From the NCBI GenBank assembly GCA_000230935.2, contig AGIQ01000003.1, positions 1 to 64,000 on the forward strand: DNA of 64,000 nt, in the 5' to 3' direction. The notes under the pieces were generated by a model. It was not told the DNA's origin. It searched no databases and saw only the letters and a program-made list of their open reading frames with translations. Below are positions 15,590 to 23,870 of this stretch, piece by piece (the first letter of the stretch is position 1; every line of letters begins with the position of its first letter). The translations under genes were made by a program, and so were the position numbers. This DNA comes from Mycolicibacterium rhodesiae JS60. Lineage in GTDB: Bacteria > Actinomycetota > Actinomycetes > Mycobacteriales > Mycobacteriaceae.

Positions 15590-17221
15590 TCAGCTCTCCT
15601 GGGTCGCCTCGACGTAGACGGCATCGGCGGAGCGCTGGCCGACGATGACCTTTTCAATTTCACTGGGCTGGTAGCCGCTGCCGATGAGGAACTGCAGGTA
15701 GGCATCCGAGCCCACGGTGGACGCGATGTAGGACGCGGTGCCGGTGATGCCGGTGCGGGCGTTGCGCCAGGCGTTCTTATCGGTGCGGGCCTCCAGTGCG
15801 CCCAGGACCACGGCCAGGCTGATCACCTGGGCGCGTGCGTCGATGTTGGTGGAGAACTCGTTGACCAGCGCGCGCACCGCACGCTCGTCCTTGACGCCGA
15901 GCAGCTCGGCGGTGAGGCTCGACCCGTGGTTCTGGCTGAGGATGTAGGGATCGCGGGTTAGGCAGTGCGCCACGAACGTGGCGGCTCCCTTGGGGGCGGT
16001 CTTGCGGGCCAACAGCTTGACCACGTAGTCGCGCCGCACGCTCTCCGCGGCATCGCCGAGGCGGTTGAGCACCAGCACCTTCCGTCGTTCGCGGCGTTCG
16101 ACTTCCTGCTGTGCGGCTTCGCGCTCAGCGATGGCCTCGGGGGAGTCGTCACCGCCCACGGTCGCCGGTGCGCCCTGGCGCGAGGCAACACCCTGCAGTG
16201 ACCGGGACAGAGTGAGACCGGCTCCCACGTAGTCCACGCAATACCATTCCGGGACGATCACGGTCTTCTCGGCGACGGTCGAGTAGTGGCGCAACCCTTC
16301 GGCAGCCTCGGCGTCCTCGTCGTACTCGGTGTCGGGGTCAAGTTCGCTGTCGGCGACTGGTTCCCCGGTCGTGGCGTCGACGTAGGCGTAGTCCTCGGTC
16401 AGGTACACCGCCCAGTGTTCGGGCTTCTTCTCCAAATCGGCGGGCAATTCGCCGTCGTCACTGGTGCGCAGGTAGGCCAGCGAGACTGCGGCCAGGTCCG
16501 ACCAGCGGGGTCGATCCGGCAGGATTGTGTAGCCGCGTTCGGTGTACTCCTTCTCTGCCGTCGCGATGAGCGCATTGACTTCGCGCTCTGAGCGCAGGGT
16601 CGAGACTGTGTGCTCGAAGTTGTTGCCGCCGTAGTGAGCCGCGCGCAGAAGTCGCTCAACGGCATCGTCGTCATCTTCGAATTCGGCCAGCACTTCGGCC
16701 TGGGTGAAGTCGAGTTGACCGCCATCGAGTGCGTCGAGGGCTGCCGTCGATTTCGACACCGCGCCAGCGGCTTTGACGTCTTCGCGGCGCATGGACAGCT
16801 TCTTGGCGACCTTCGTGGCCGACATACCGGTGTCGAGCATCTGCTGGATGGCGCGGGCGCGCTGGGAGTTTTTCAGCCCGTGCCGTTGGTCGTTGGCGAC
16901 CATCTGCTGCACGATCCGCTCAACGGTGGCGGTGTCGTCGTTCGTGGCCCCGGCGGGCAGCACGTAGACCGGCACGCTGGTCAGCCCGACCTCGCGGGCT
17001 CCAAGGGTGCGGCACTGGCCTTCGCGGACGTAGGTGCATCCTTCGGCGTCGCGTACGGCCAGGATGGGGACGATGACGCCCAACTCGCGCAGGCTGGCCA
17101 GGAAGTCCTTGTCCAGCTCGACGTGATCGCGGACGTTGTCTTCGAACTCCAGGACCTGCGGATCGATGTACTCGACGGACCCGGCGACCTGCTCGGTGGT
17201 GTTGTCGGTGGTGGTTGACAT
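15590..17221 (-). CDS. ParB/Spo0J-type nuclease-domain protein
   Basis: This 543-residue protein has an N-terminal ParB-like domain (about 18-90) with the box VREGQCRTLGAREVGL (65-80) and NVRDHVELDKDFLASLRELG upstream. A helix-turn-helix follows at about 132-152 (GMSATKVAKKLSMRREDVK). The remaining ~390 residues are acidic and helical. No parA lies beside it, so classical partition is unlikely. Leading regions of F-like plasmids also carry ParB-domain proteins of poorly known role. It begins MSTTTDNTTEQVAGS after a GAAGGTCACCAACC ribosome region, has a structured leader of its own and ends in a hairpin. Confidence 0.88.
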   Translation of the reverse strand: MSTTTDNTTEQVAGSVEYIDPQVLEFEDNVRDHVELDKDFLASLRELGVIVPILAVRDAEGCTYVREGQCRTLGAREVGLTSVPVYVLPAGATNDDTATVERIVQQMVANDQRHGLKNSQRARAIQQMLDTGMSATKVAKKLSMRREDVKAAGAVSKSTAALDALDGGQLDFTQAEVLAEFEDDDDAVERLLRAAHYGGNNFEHTVSTLRSEREVNALIATAEKEYTERGYTILPDRPRWSDLAAVSLAYLRTSDDGELPADLEKKPEHWAVYLTEDYAYVDATTGEPVADSELDPDTEYDEDAEAAEGLRHYSTVAEKTVIVPEWYCVDYVGAGLTLSRSLQGVASRQGAPATVGGDDSPEAIAEREAAQQEVERRERRKVLVLNRLGDAAESVRRDYVVKLLARKTAPKGAATFVAHCLTRDPYILSQNHGSSLTAELLGVKDERAVRALVNEFSTNIDARAQVISLAVVLGALEARTDKNAWRNARTGITGTASYIASTVGSDAYLQFLIGSGYQPSEIEKVIVGQRSADAVYVEATQES

Positions 17222-17273
17222 GGTTGGTGACCTTCCTCGCTAACGCGGGCACCCCGGGTCGGGCCGCCCGTTC

Positions 17274-17472
17274 TTTTGCCGTCTGGCGAAAACGAATTGG
17301 TGGCCAGTCGCGCAGGTGAGCGGGAAGGTCTCGGGCGCAGAAGTTTTCCCGTGAGCGCAGCGAACACGCGTGGGAAAAGTTCTGCGAGCCCGCAGGGCCC
17401 GGAGCGCAGCGGAGGCCGATGGCCTTCCGCGGCCAAGCCACGGACACAAAATGAGTGGGCCAGAAGGCAAAA
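17274..17472 (-). promoter_or_regulatory. Structured leader of the parB-like gene (copy E)
   Basis: This leader has nested inverted repeats without sequence similarity to copies A-D. The outer arms TTTTGCCGTCTGGC (17274-17287) and GCCAGAAGGCAAAA (17459-17472) pair with one mismatch. The inner arms GCAGAAGTTTTCCC (17337-17350) and GGGAAAAGTTCTGC (17372-17385) also pair with one mismatch. Total size (~200 bases) and position match the other leaders. Confidence 0.6.
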
Positions 17473-17520
17473 CAATGGCGTTGTCAGTCACGCCGCAGGC
17501 GTGTCCACCGCCCTGTAGGT

Positions 17521-17588
17521 TCTCAAGTTTGACTGCACTTTCTCAAGTTCGTCTGCACCATTGCTGCACTTGCGCAACGAACTTGAGA
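17521..17588. repeat. Iteron-like repeats (two direct, one inverted)
   Basis: TCTCAAGTTTGACTGCAC (17521-17538) and TCTCAAGTTCGTCTGCAC (17541-17558) are tandem copies 20 bases apart. ACGAACTTGAGA (17577-17588) is the inverted form. Such spacing is typical of recombinase or Rep-binding sites, or of the end of a transposon with several transposase sites. They mark the right edge of the leading-region gene set. Confidence 0.6.
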
Positions 17589-17633
17589 CACGTCGGATCA
17601 GATTCGCGGCGGTAGAGCCGGTGCCACGTCGCG

Positions 17634-18089
17634 TCAGCCCGGAGCGTGCTCGCGAGCGAAGCCGCGGACGCAGGCGACGACGTCGCTTCCGGCCTCACAC
17701 GGCAACATGTGTGTCGCTTCCGGCCACAAGCGATGCCCCCACGACGGCGCGACGCGACGCATCCGGTCGATCCCCTTCGCAGGGTCGTGAATAGTGTTTC
17801 CTGCCAACAGAACCTGCACGGGAAGATCGACCGAGTGAAGCAGGGACTCAGGCATGTATCGGGGAAACGGCGTGCCGAAAGAAGCGAATGCGGAGCCGGC
17901 AGCCATCACCAGCTCCATCACGCTATCGAGGAGGCTGCCCGGTGCTGGGTGGCCGAGGATCTCGGCCACGGTGCGCTGCTTGCGCTCAGCACCTGGAAGT
18001 AACAGCAAGGCTCCCGTGCGCCAGAACCCCGCAGACAATCGAGCGACTGTGTTGACTGGCTCGATGAGCGTCACCGATGTGAAACGCCC
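17634..18089 (-). pseudogene. Alpha/beta-hydrolase C-terminal fragment
   Basis: The frame reads SVTLIEPVNTVARLSAGFW and continues to WPEATHMLPCEAGSDVV, matching the C-terminal half of an alpha/beta hydrolase: the strand after the nucleophile elbow, the cap and the final catalytic His (THML). Coding begins exactly at the IS3 end (18090), so the N-terminal half with the nucleophile Ser is missing. It is not found on the far side of the IS, so DNA was deleted during or after insertion. It is not expected to be functional. Confidence 0.75.
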
Positions 18090-18110
18090 TGGTTCTGCCG
18101 GAGGCTCGGG

Positions 18111-19029
18111 CTATTGGATTTCGACCAGGGGTTGGTCGCTCCGTTGGGCATCGTAGAACGTGGCTTCGAACTCGGCGGGCGGGACGTCGTTGAGGTAGCC
18201 GTGTAAGCGGTTGGTGTTGTGCCAGTAGACCCAACTGAGGGTGGCCAGCTCGACGTCCTCGACGGTCTTCCACGGCCCGCTGCGGGCGGGACCGTAGATC
18301 AGCTCGGCCTTGTAGTAGCCGTTCACCGTCTCCGCCAAGGCGTTATCGAAGCTGTCCCCGATCGAACCTATAGAGGGGACCGCGCCAATCTCGGCGAGCC
18401 GTTCGCCGTAGCGGATGGAGGTGAACTGGGACCCAGCATCGGAGTGACATCTCACGCCCGCCAACAGGTTTCCGCGCGACCAGCGTGCCATCTCCAACGC
18501 GTCGAGGACCATCGAGGTCCGCATATGGCTGGCCACCCGCCAGCCCACGATCATCCGGGAGTAGGCATCGACGATGAAACACGCGTACGCGACGCCGGCC
18601 CAGGTCGGCACGAATGTCAGATCCGTCACCCAAAGCTGGTTCGGCGCGGTCGCGGTGAACTTGCGCTTCACCAGATCGGGGTGCCGCGCAGCGCTGGCAT
18701 CTGGCTTCGTGGTCTTGACCCGTTTACCGCGTCGCGCCCCGCAGATACCGGCAGCCCGCATCAGCCGGCCCACCTGATCACGGCCCACGTCATGGCCTGC
18801 CCGACCGGCGGCTTTCCACAGCTTGCGGGCCCCGTAGACGCGGTAGTTGTCCTCCCAGAGAGCCACCAGGACCGGACCCAGTTCGGCGTCACGTTGCGCG
18901 CGTGCCGACGGGGCGCGGGACTTGGCGTCGTGGTAAATGCTCGGGGCCCATCACCACGCCTGCTGATCGCAGGACGGTGATGATGGGCTCGACCCCGAAC
19001 TCCTCGCGCTGGGCGTCGATGAAGGCGAC
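18111..19029 (-). pseudogene. IS3 transposase OrfB with frameshift
   Basis: OrfB carries the DDE catalytic domain: TDLTFVPTWAGVAYACFIVD (first Asp), CHSDAGSQFTS (second Asp) and DNALAETVNGYYKAE (Glu). From the orfA overlap the frame runs VAFIDAQREEFGVEPIITVL and then shifts at a run of four C (18943-18946 on the plus strand as GGGG), where three would restore the frame. Downstream of the shift a shorter frame starts at 18866. The full-length OrfAB fusion cannot be made unless the shift is bypassed. Confidence 0.75.
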
Positions 19030-19373
19030 TATCTCTTGTGTTGGCGGTCGAGCTCCGCCCCGAAAAGACTCGCCGCACGTTTCAGTATTTCGTTGGCGCG
19101 CTTAAGTTCTTGGTTCTCCTGCTCAAGCTCTTTGATCCGCGACGACTCCGCGCTGGACACTCCCGGAGCGTATCCGTCGTCGATATCGGCTTGACGCACC
19201 CAGGACCGCACCGACTCCACCCCGTACCCAAGCTGACGCGCCACCCGCGACACCGTGCCCTGCTCGGTACCCAACTCGGCACGCAGGGCCCGGACCATCC
19301 GCACCGCAGCGGCCTTCTCCTTCGGGCTGTAACGACGCGCCGTGGGCTTCCCGGCAGACTGTTCCTTCGGCAT
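19029..19373 (-). CDS. IS3 transposase OrfA
   Basis: This 114-residue protein has an N-terminal helix-turn-helix (RRYSPKEKAAAVRMVRALRA, then VARQLGYGVESVRSWVRQA) that binds the IS ends. A C-terminal leucine-zipper-like helix (RIKELEQENQELKRANEILK) serves for dimerisation. OrfA normally joins OrfB by a -1 frameshift near its 3' end. The frame is intact. Without a working OrfB it could only act as a repressor or inhibitor. Confidence 0.9.
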   Translation of the reverse strand: MPKEQSAGKPTARRYSPKEKAAAVRMVRALRAELGTEQGTVSRVARQLGYGVESVRSWVRQADIDDGYAPGVSSAESSRIKELEQENQELKRANEILKRAASLFGAELDRQHKR

Positions 19374-19486
19374 ACCTGCATCCTCGTTTCCAAGGTCAGG
19401 AGCCTCCGGGATTTCCAGTGCGATTCAACTACCTAAGCTTCACCCTCTGGGGCGGGCCAAACTTGCGCTTGGAGAAGGAGGCCACC

Positions 19487-19732
19487 GTGGCAAAAGCTAC
19501 CCAATACAAGATCATCTCTGGCGTTGGCCGAGTCCGAGTAGAATTCGATGGGCTCCTAATGAATCAGAACGACATGGCTTTCGCCTCGATCACGGAGGTT
19601 GACGCCCGCGATAACCCAGTTTTCGGATCGACTGTCATGAGGGTGAATAACGTCACCCCCCTTCAGAACAGGGTGATCGTCAGATGCTACATCGGTTGGT
19701 CCGTCATCCCTTTCCCCGTAGAGCGCGCGTGA
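19487..19732 (+). CDS. Small hypothetical protein
   Basis: This 81-residue protein starts at the GTG giving VAKATQYKIISGVGRVRVEF behind an excellent GGAGAAGGAGG ribosome site. It is predicted to be nearly all beta (VRVEFDGLLMNQ, AFASITEVDARD, RVIVRCYIGWSVIPF), like a small beta-sandwich or barrel. No family was recognised. IS3 copy 1 ends 70 bases upstream and probably cut off its native promoter. Nothing suggests a partner gene. Confidence 0.55.
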   Translation: MAKATQYKIISGVGRVRVEFDGLLMNQNDMAFASITEVDARDNPVFGSTVMRVNNVTPLQNRVIVRCYIGWSVIPFPVERA

Positions 19733-19766
19733 GTATCTTGGTGCCCTGAGGTGGGAGTGCCGTGAG

Positions 19767-19946
19767 TTACTGCTCACAGCAACGGCTTTCAGCGAGGCTC
19801 GCGATCACGCCTATCTTCCCCACCTGGTGTAGGCTCAAAAATGAGGCCACATCCACGCTTTCCTCGGCCGCAACTTTTTGCGGGTCGCCCAACCTGTTTT
19901 GCGCACGTATCCGCTTCTCGTCATTCGTAGGCGGTCCGGCTGTCTT
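19767..19946 (-). pseudogene. C-terminal fragment of an unknown gene cut by IS3 copy 2
   Basis: The frame entering from the IS end reads RIRAQNRLGDPQKVAAEESV and ends CCEQ before the stop at 19767. Composition is protein-like, but the fragment is only about 55 residues and no family was recognised. It stops at the IS border, so the 5' part is lost. Confidence 0.35.
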
Positions 19947-20000
19947 TGAACCACCCCGGGTTTGATGCACACCTTCTTTCGAGGGAAGGTTGTTTGCATC

Positions 20001-20312
20001 ATGGCGAAGAAGTACGACGACGAGTTCAAGGCCCGCGCGGTCCGGTTGGTGACTGACCATGCTGAGGAGTACGACACCCGCACGGCCTGCATCACCGCGG
20101 TCGCCAAGCGGTTGGGGGTGTCTTACGAATCGCTGCGCCGATGGGTCAACCAGGCCGAGGTCGACACCGGGGTCCGTGACGGGGTGCCTACCGACACCAC
20201 GCGCGAGTTACGTGAACTCAGGCGCAAGAACCGCGAACTTGAGGAAACCATCGAAATCCTCAAGGCCGCAACACGTTTCTTCGTGCGGGAGAGCGACCCG
20301 CGACACCACTGA
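20001..20312 (+). CDS. IS3 transposase OrfA (copy 2)
   Basis: This 103-residue OrfA begins MAKKYDDEFKARAVRLVTDH and has a helix-turn-helix (ACITAVAKRLGVSYESLRRW) and a coiled helix (RELRRKNRELEETIEILKAA). The ATG follows GTTTGCATC just inside the left terminal repeat. It would bind the IS ends and fuse with OrfB by frameshifting at its 3' end. The frame is intact. Confidence 0.9.
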   Translation: MAKKYDDEFKARAVRLVTDHAEEYDTRTACITAVAKRLGVSYESLRRWVNQAEVDTGVRDGVPTDTTRELRELRRKNRELEETIEILKAATRFFVRESDPRHH

Positions 20313-21269
20313 TCTGTGCGTTCATCGCCGAGCATCGCGCTCGGTTCGGGGTCGCTCCGATCTGCCGCGTGCTCACCGAGCACGGTGTGCCGATCGCCCC
20401 GAGAACGTTCTACGCCTGGCTGACCCGACCTCCGTCAGCGCGCGCCCTGTGGGACACCGTCATCACCGAGGTGCTGGCCGGCTTCTACGAGCCCGACGAG
20501 CACGGCCAGCGCAAGCCGGAGTCACTGTACGGGGCCACCAAAATGTGGGCTCACCTGCAACGTCAGGGTATCGCGGTGGCCCGCTGCACCGTGGAACGGT
20601 TGATGCGCGTCAATGGGTGGCGTGGAGTCACTCGCCGCAAGAAGGTCCGCACCACGATCGCTGATCCGGCCGCGGAGCGGGCCGCTGATCTGGTCAAGCG
20701 CCAGTTCCAGGTGCCCGCCCCCAACGTGCTGCTGGTCGCTGACTTCACCTACGTCCGGTTATCCAACGGGGCGTTTGTCTACACCGCGTTCGCCATCGAC
20801 GCCTACGCGGGCCGGATCGTGGGATGGACCTGCTCAGCCAGTAAGCAGGACCGTTTTGTGCGCCAGGCGATCCGCCATGCCGCGCAACTCCGCGTTAGTG
20901 AGGGTAATCCGTTGTTGGGCACCACTATTCATCACAGCGATGCGGGCCCAATACACGTCCGTGCGCTTCGGTGAAACCCTGGCCCTGTCCGGACTGGTCG
21001 CCTCGATCGGCACGGTCGGGGATGCCTTCGACAATGCCCTGGCGGAGACGACCATCGGGCTGTACAAGACCGAAGCCGTCCGCGACGACTCACCGTTTCG
21101 GCGGGGGCCGCTGCACCGCCTGACCGACGTTGAACTGCTGACCGCCGAGTGGGCGCACTGGTACAACACCGACCGGCTCATGCACCGCCTGGGCCGCATC
21201 CCACCCATCGAATACGAGGCCGTCCACTACGCTACAAACGCGGCCCACTCAGAGGCTGCACACCAGTAA
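20306..21269 (+). pseudogene. IS3 transposase OrfB (copy 2), frameshifted at the catalytic core
   Basis: The first part reads LICAFIAEHRARFGVAPICR and continues through the DDE motif region LLVADFTYVRLSNGAF to HHSDAGP, ending out of frame at 20974. The rest continues in another frame as QYTSVRFGETLALSGLVASI up to LAETTIGLYKTE. The break lies at about 20943-20947, where two bases are missing between GGC and CAATACACG. The shift separates the catalytic Asp from the final Glu, so the enzyme should be dead. Confidence 0.85.
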
Positions 21270-21384
21270 CCGGTGTGCATCAAACCCGGGGTGGTTCAGT
21301 GGGAGGTAACGATGCAGCCACCCGTCTTTCGGGAACGTCTTAGCGACTTTCGGCCGACCAATCAGTGGCATGGATTAGCTGCGA

Positions 21385-21726
21385 TTAGGTCGCCGCTATA
21401 GAGGAAGTCGCACAACGTGTTCCAGTTTGACAAGCAACGCCGAATCGATGCTGTTGGCGCATGGGTACGCGCGTACTCGGCAAAGGCGGTTTACAACGCG
21501 CCAACTTCGTCAGGGCGTTGGGCCTTAAATCAACAACTCGTTCAGGAACGCCGGCAACCAGGGTGACGATTGCGTCGAAATCCTGGCTGCAGGCCTTCAT
21601 CGTGTGGAGTGACGGTTTGCGAATGGCTCGATCGGCGAGGAACTCCAAAAGCCATGCGGGGTACCCTGATTCCCCGTCGGCACGGCCGGAGGGCGGCGTC
21701 ACGAAGTAATGGTCGCAAAAGCTCAT
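21385..21726 (-). pseudogene. Tyrosine-integrase N-terminal remnant 1
   Basis: The first ~58 codons read LEFLADRAIRKPSLHTMKAC and SQDFDAIVTLVAG, the N-terminal core-binding (SAM-like) part of a mycobacterial-type tyrosine recombinase. After that the frame degenerates and no catalytic Arg/His/Tyr motifs follow. A second remnant with the same motif lies at 23475-23870. The ~290 bases between this remnant and the next gene hold no convincing gene. Confidence 0.6.
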
Positions 21727-22018
21727 GGATAACAGTGGTTATCCATGAAACTCGTGTGTCGTCTACACGCCGAGCGGGGAAGCGGCCCCGGCGTTCCGGA
21801 ACTTACCCTGTGATGTGGATGGTGATCTGCGCGCAGTCGATCACCGGTGGAAACCCAACCACGATACCCAGCAGCCTGCGCCTCGCCCAGGCCAACACAT
21901 CGCAGGCGAAGTCGGGATCTTAACCGAGGAGCGGGCGGCCCGGCACCGGTTCGTGAGTGGGACAGGGGCGGCGGCGGTCGAGTGAGCCGAAGTGCTGGCG
22001 CGGTTGGTGCCGTAGCCG

Positions 22019-23023
22019 CTAGAGGGCCGATCCGCCGACCTCCCGCACCGGCTGCGCCTGGAGCACCGCGAGGGTCGGGGCAGGGTTCCGCACCAGCTCC
22101 GCGAGCGACCGGAACCGATCGTGCACGTGTGAGGCGCTGCCGTGAATGCTGCGGACCGCATCTATTAGCTTCCAACGCGCTCGGAAGCCCACCGCTGGCA
22201 GGTGTTCCTTTTCCATCGCTTCCCAGTACCGATCTTGGGCCGCCCACAGGGCCTCATCACACTCGTGGTCCGCATCGGCGATCGCAGCGATGTCCGGGGT
22301 CCGCCGCATCAGCAGGTCCATGCGGCGGAGCCCGTCGCTGCAAGGCCGCCGGGCTTCCACCCGGTCGAGGTCTGCCATGTAGGAGGTGAAGGCATCTCGT
22401 GACGCCGGCGACTCCTCCGTGTCCAGGCTGAGCGGGACGGCGAGCGTCTGCAGGTGCGTGATCACCGACGGCACCACTGCAAGCGAGATCGACCCAGGAT
22501 GCTCGTGCACGTTGACGTAACGCACCACCGGGAACCCCGCGTCGTAGAGGTTGCTGAGCCACACATTTCCCATGAAGTCGCTGAGCTCCTGGCCCAGCGG
22601 GGACACCTCCGCGGGTGGGCACGCAATGCGGACCCGGTGCAGATAGAACTGACTATCCGCGTCCGACTGGTCGCGCATGCGGCGGAACATGTTTTCGATC
22701 GCCGACTCAAAGGTGCCCAGGTGCGTCGCACTCGCTGACGACGACTCGTCGATCGGCGGCCAGTCCGCGCGGGTGCTGGTGTGATACCAGACCAGGCGCT
22801 CGATCTCGGCGGGATTCGTCGCGACGTCGGACGGGTCAGTGAGCGCTGGATATTCCTCTTGCGCCGAGACGTCGTGTCCTAAAGAGCAGGTACGCGATTC
22901 GCCGTTGGCACGGTCCTCGAACGTCATGACCACGCGGTCGCGGCACGCTGGACACTCGAACCAGCATGCTTCGTAGGAGAAGTCGACCGGCCGCTCGATC
23001 CCTCCGCCGTGGTTGCCGCTCAT
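22019..23023 (-). CDS. Zinc-ribbon hypothetical protein paired with a GNAT gene
   Basis: This 334-residue protein starts MSGNHGGGIERPVDFSYEAC; its ATG overlaps the stop of the GNAT gene (ATGA). The N-terminus has CWFECPACRD and, later, TCSLGHD, which could form a zinc ribbon. The middle carries VWYHTSTRADWPPID, THLGTFESAIENMFRRM and SQFYLHRVRI. That order of an HxS/T patch, a GT patch and strands loosely recalls ADP-ribosyltransferase-like folds. The last third is helical. The exact family was not recognised. Tight coupling to an acetyltransferase suggests a two-gene module, possibly toxin-like. Confidence 0.6.
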   Translation of the reverse strand: MSGNHGGGIERPVDFSYEACWFECPACRDRVVMTFEDRANGESRTCSLGHDVSAQEEYPALTDPSDVATNPAEIERLVWYHTSTRADWPPIDESSSASATHLGTFESAIENMFRRMRDQSDADSQFYLHRVRIACPPAEVSPLGQELSDFMGNVWLSNLYDAGFPVVRYVNVHEHPGSISLAVVPSVITHLQTLAVPLSLDTEESPASRDAFTSYMADLDRVEARRPCSDGLRRMDLLMRRTPDIAAIADADHECDEALWAAQDRYWEAMEKEHLPAVGFRARWKLIDAVRSIHGSASHVHDRFRSLAELVRNPAPTLAVLQAQPVREVGGSAL

Positions 23024-23478
23024 CGGGGAGGCTGTATGAACAGCGCCCGCGCGTGGCCGTCCGGATGATCGAATCGGTCCCATCCGAGTGACGCCCAGAA
23101 CTCGTCTGCCTCCTCGCTGTAGGCGAACAACCTGCGCCCGCGGTGCCGTTTCGTCAAATCCTGCACCACCCGGGTGCCGATCCCGCGGCGAGCCGCGGTG
23201 GTGGCCACCTCGATCAACTGGATCTCAAGGCGCTCGTCTTCACCGAGATCAGGCACACCTGTGTACTCCGGGTTGATGCCACCGGGGTCATCGAGTTCCA
23301 CCCGAGCCACCTCGGCGCCGTCCTCGAGTACCTGCACGAACCACGGCTCGTCTACGTAGTAATAGCGGACATCGTCCCACCACTGGTCGTTCTCGTAACC
23401 TACCGACCAGTCGAAGGGCGGAACCCACGAGTACTTGTCCGCCGGCCCGCGGCGGTGGTCGAAGAACTCCAGGCTCAC
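23020..23478 (-). CDS. GNAT-family N-acetyltransferase
   Basis: This 152-residue protein has the GNAT core: a strand with WFVQVLEDGAEVARVELDD, then RLEIQLIEVATTAARRGIGTR (motif A with an RxxGIG-type acetyl-CoA loop) and FAYSEEADEFWASLGWDRF (motif B). It transfers an acetyl group from acetyl-CoA to an unknown amine. The start is placed at the GTG giving VSLEFFDHRRG; a GTG 30 bases upstream is also possible. It is translationally coupled to the zinc-ribbon gene downstream. Such pairs can be toxin-antitoxin or modification modules, but that is not shown. Confidence 0.8.
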   Translation of the reverse strand: MSLEFFDHRRGPADKYSWVPPFDWSVGYENDQWWDDVRYYYVDEPWFVQVLEDGAEVARVELDDPGGINPEYTGVPDLGEDERLEIQLIEVATTAARRGIGTRVVQDLTKRHRGRRLFAYSEEADEFWASLGWDRFDHPDGHARALFIQPPR

Positions 23479-23870
23479 GCCGCGGAGCCTACAACCACGC
23501 TCCGACACTCGGGCCTGGTGACGCTAGTCCCCCGGTGGGGGAGCAGCCAATACCATTGGGGCCCGCCATTCCCCAAAGGAACCAATGATCGGGAGCCGGC
23601 GAGGTCGCGGAGATGACCTGAATCCGCCAGTTGTACTGAGAAGCCCGCGACACTCCCGAACCCCGCCAGGTCTATTGCGTGCCTGCAGTTGTTATGTCGC
23701 TCAACGACATTGCTGACAGGTCGATGCCGCTTCCGACGGATGAGCGCAGCGATGGCGTCGAAGTCCTGGCGGCAGGCCTTCATCGTGGGTGCCGACGGTT
23801 TGCGGTGGAGCAAGACTGCCAGAAGCATCTCAGCTTGGTCGGGTTCGAGCTCGGACCACGGGACCATCAC
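23475..23870 (-). pseudogene. Tyrosine-integrase N-terminal remnant 2
   Basis: The frame reads LLAVLLHRKPSAPTMKAC and RQDFDAIAALIRR, the same N-terminal motif as the remnant at 21385-21726. It then loses similarity and lacks the catalytic domain. Plus-strand DNA at 23752-23790 closely matches 21574-21612. Two remnants of one integrase type 2 kb apart suggest successive insertions and deletions at one hot spot. Confidence 0.55.

Larger units (their letters stand above)
18090..19417 (-). mobile_element. IS3-family element, copy 1 (decayed)
   Basis: The ends are TGGTTCTGCCGGAGGCTC (from 18090) and, inverted, TGGAAATCCCGGAGGCTC (ending 19417), sharing TGG and CCGGAGGCTC. Length is 1,328 bp, normal for IS3. 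It contains orfA and orfB; orfB carries a frameshift. No target duplication is visible (flanks CCC and GTG), consistent with a later deletion beside the element. Confidence 0.85.
19947..21298 (+). mobile_element. IS3-family element, copy 2 (frameshifted)
   Basis: Perfect 27-bp terminal inverted repeats begin TGAACCACCCCGGGTTTGAT at 19947 and end at 21298 (GGTTCA). Length is 1,352 bp. OrfA is intact and orfB is broken. Flanking trinucleotides (CTT and GTG) do not match, so no target duplication remains. This element differs from copy 1 in ends and proteins. Confidence 0.93.

Noticed and set aside
15590..17221. Classical ParAB partition locus
   Set aside because: No parA gene or parS-like repeat array lies next to the ParB-domain gene. 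Its long acidic C-terminus and leading-region place suggest another role.
18087..19420. Target-site duplication for IS3 copy 1
   Set aside because: Bases next to the two ends (CCC and GTG) do not match in any shift of one to four bases, so no duplication is claimed.
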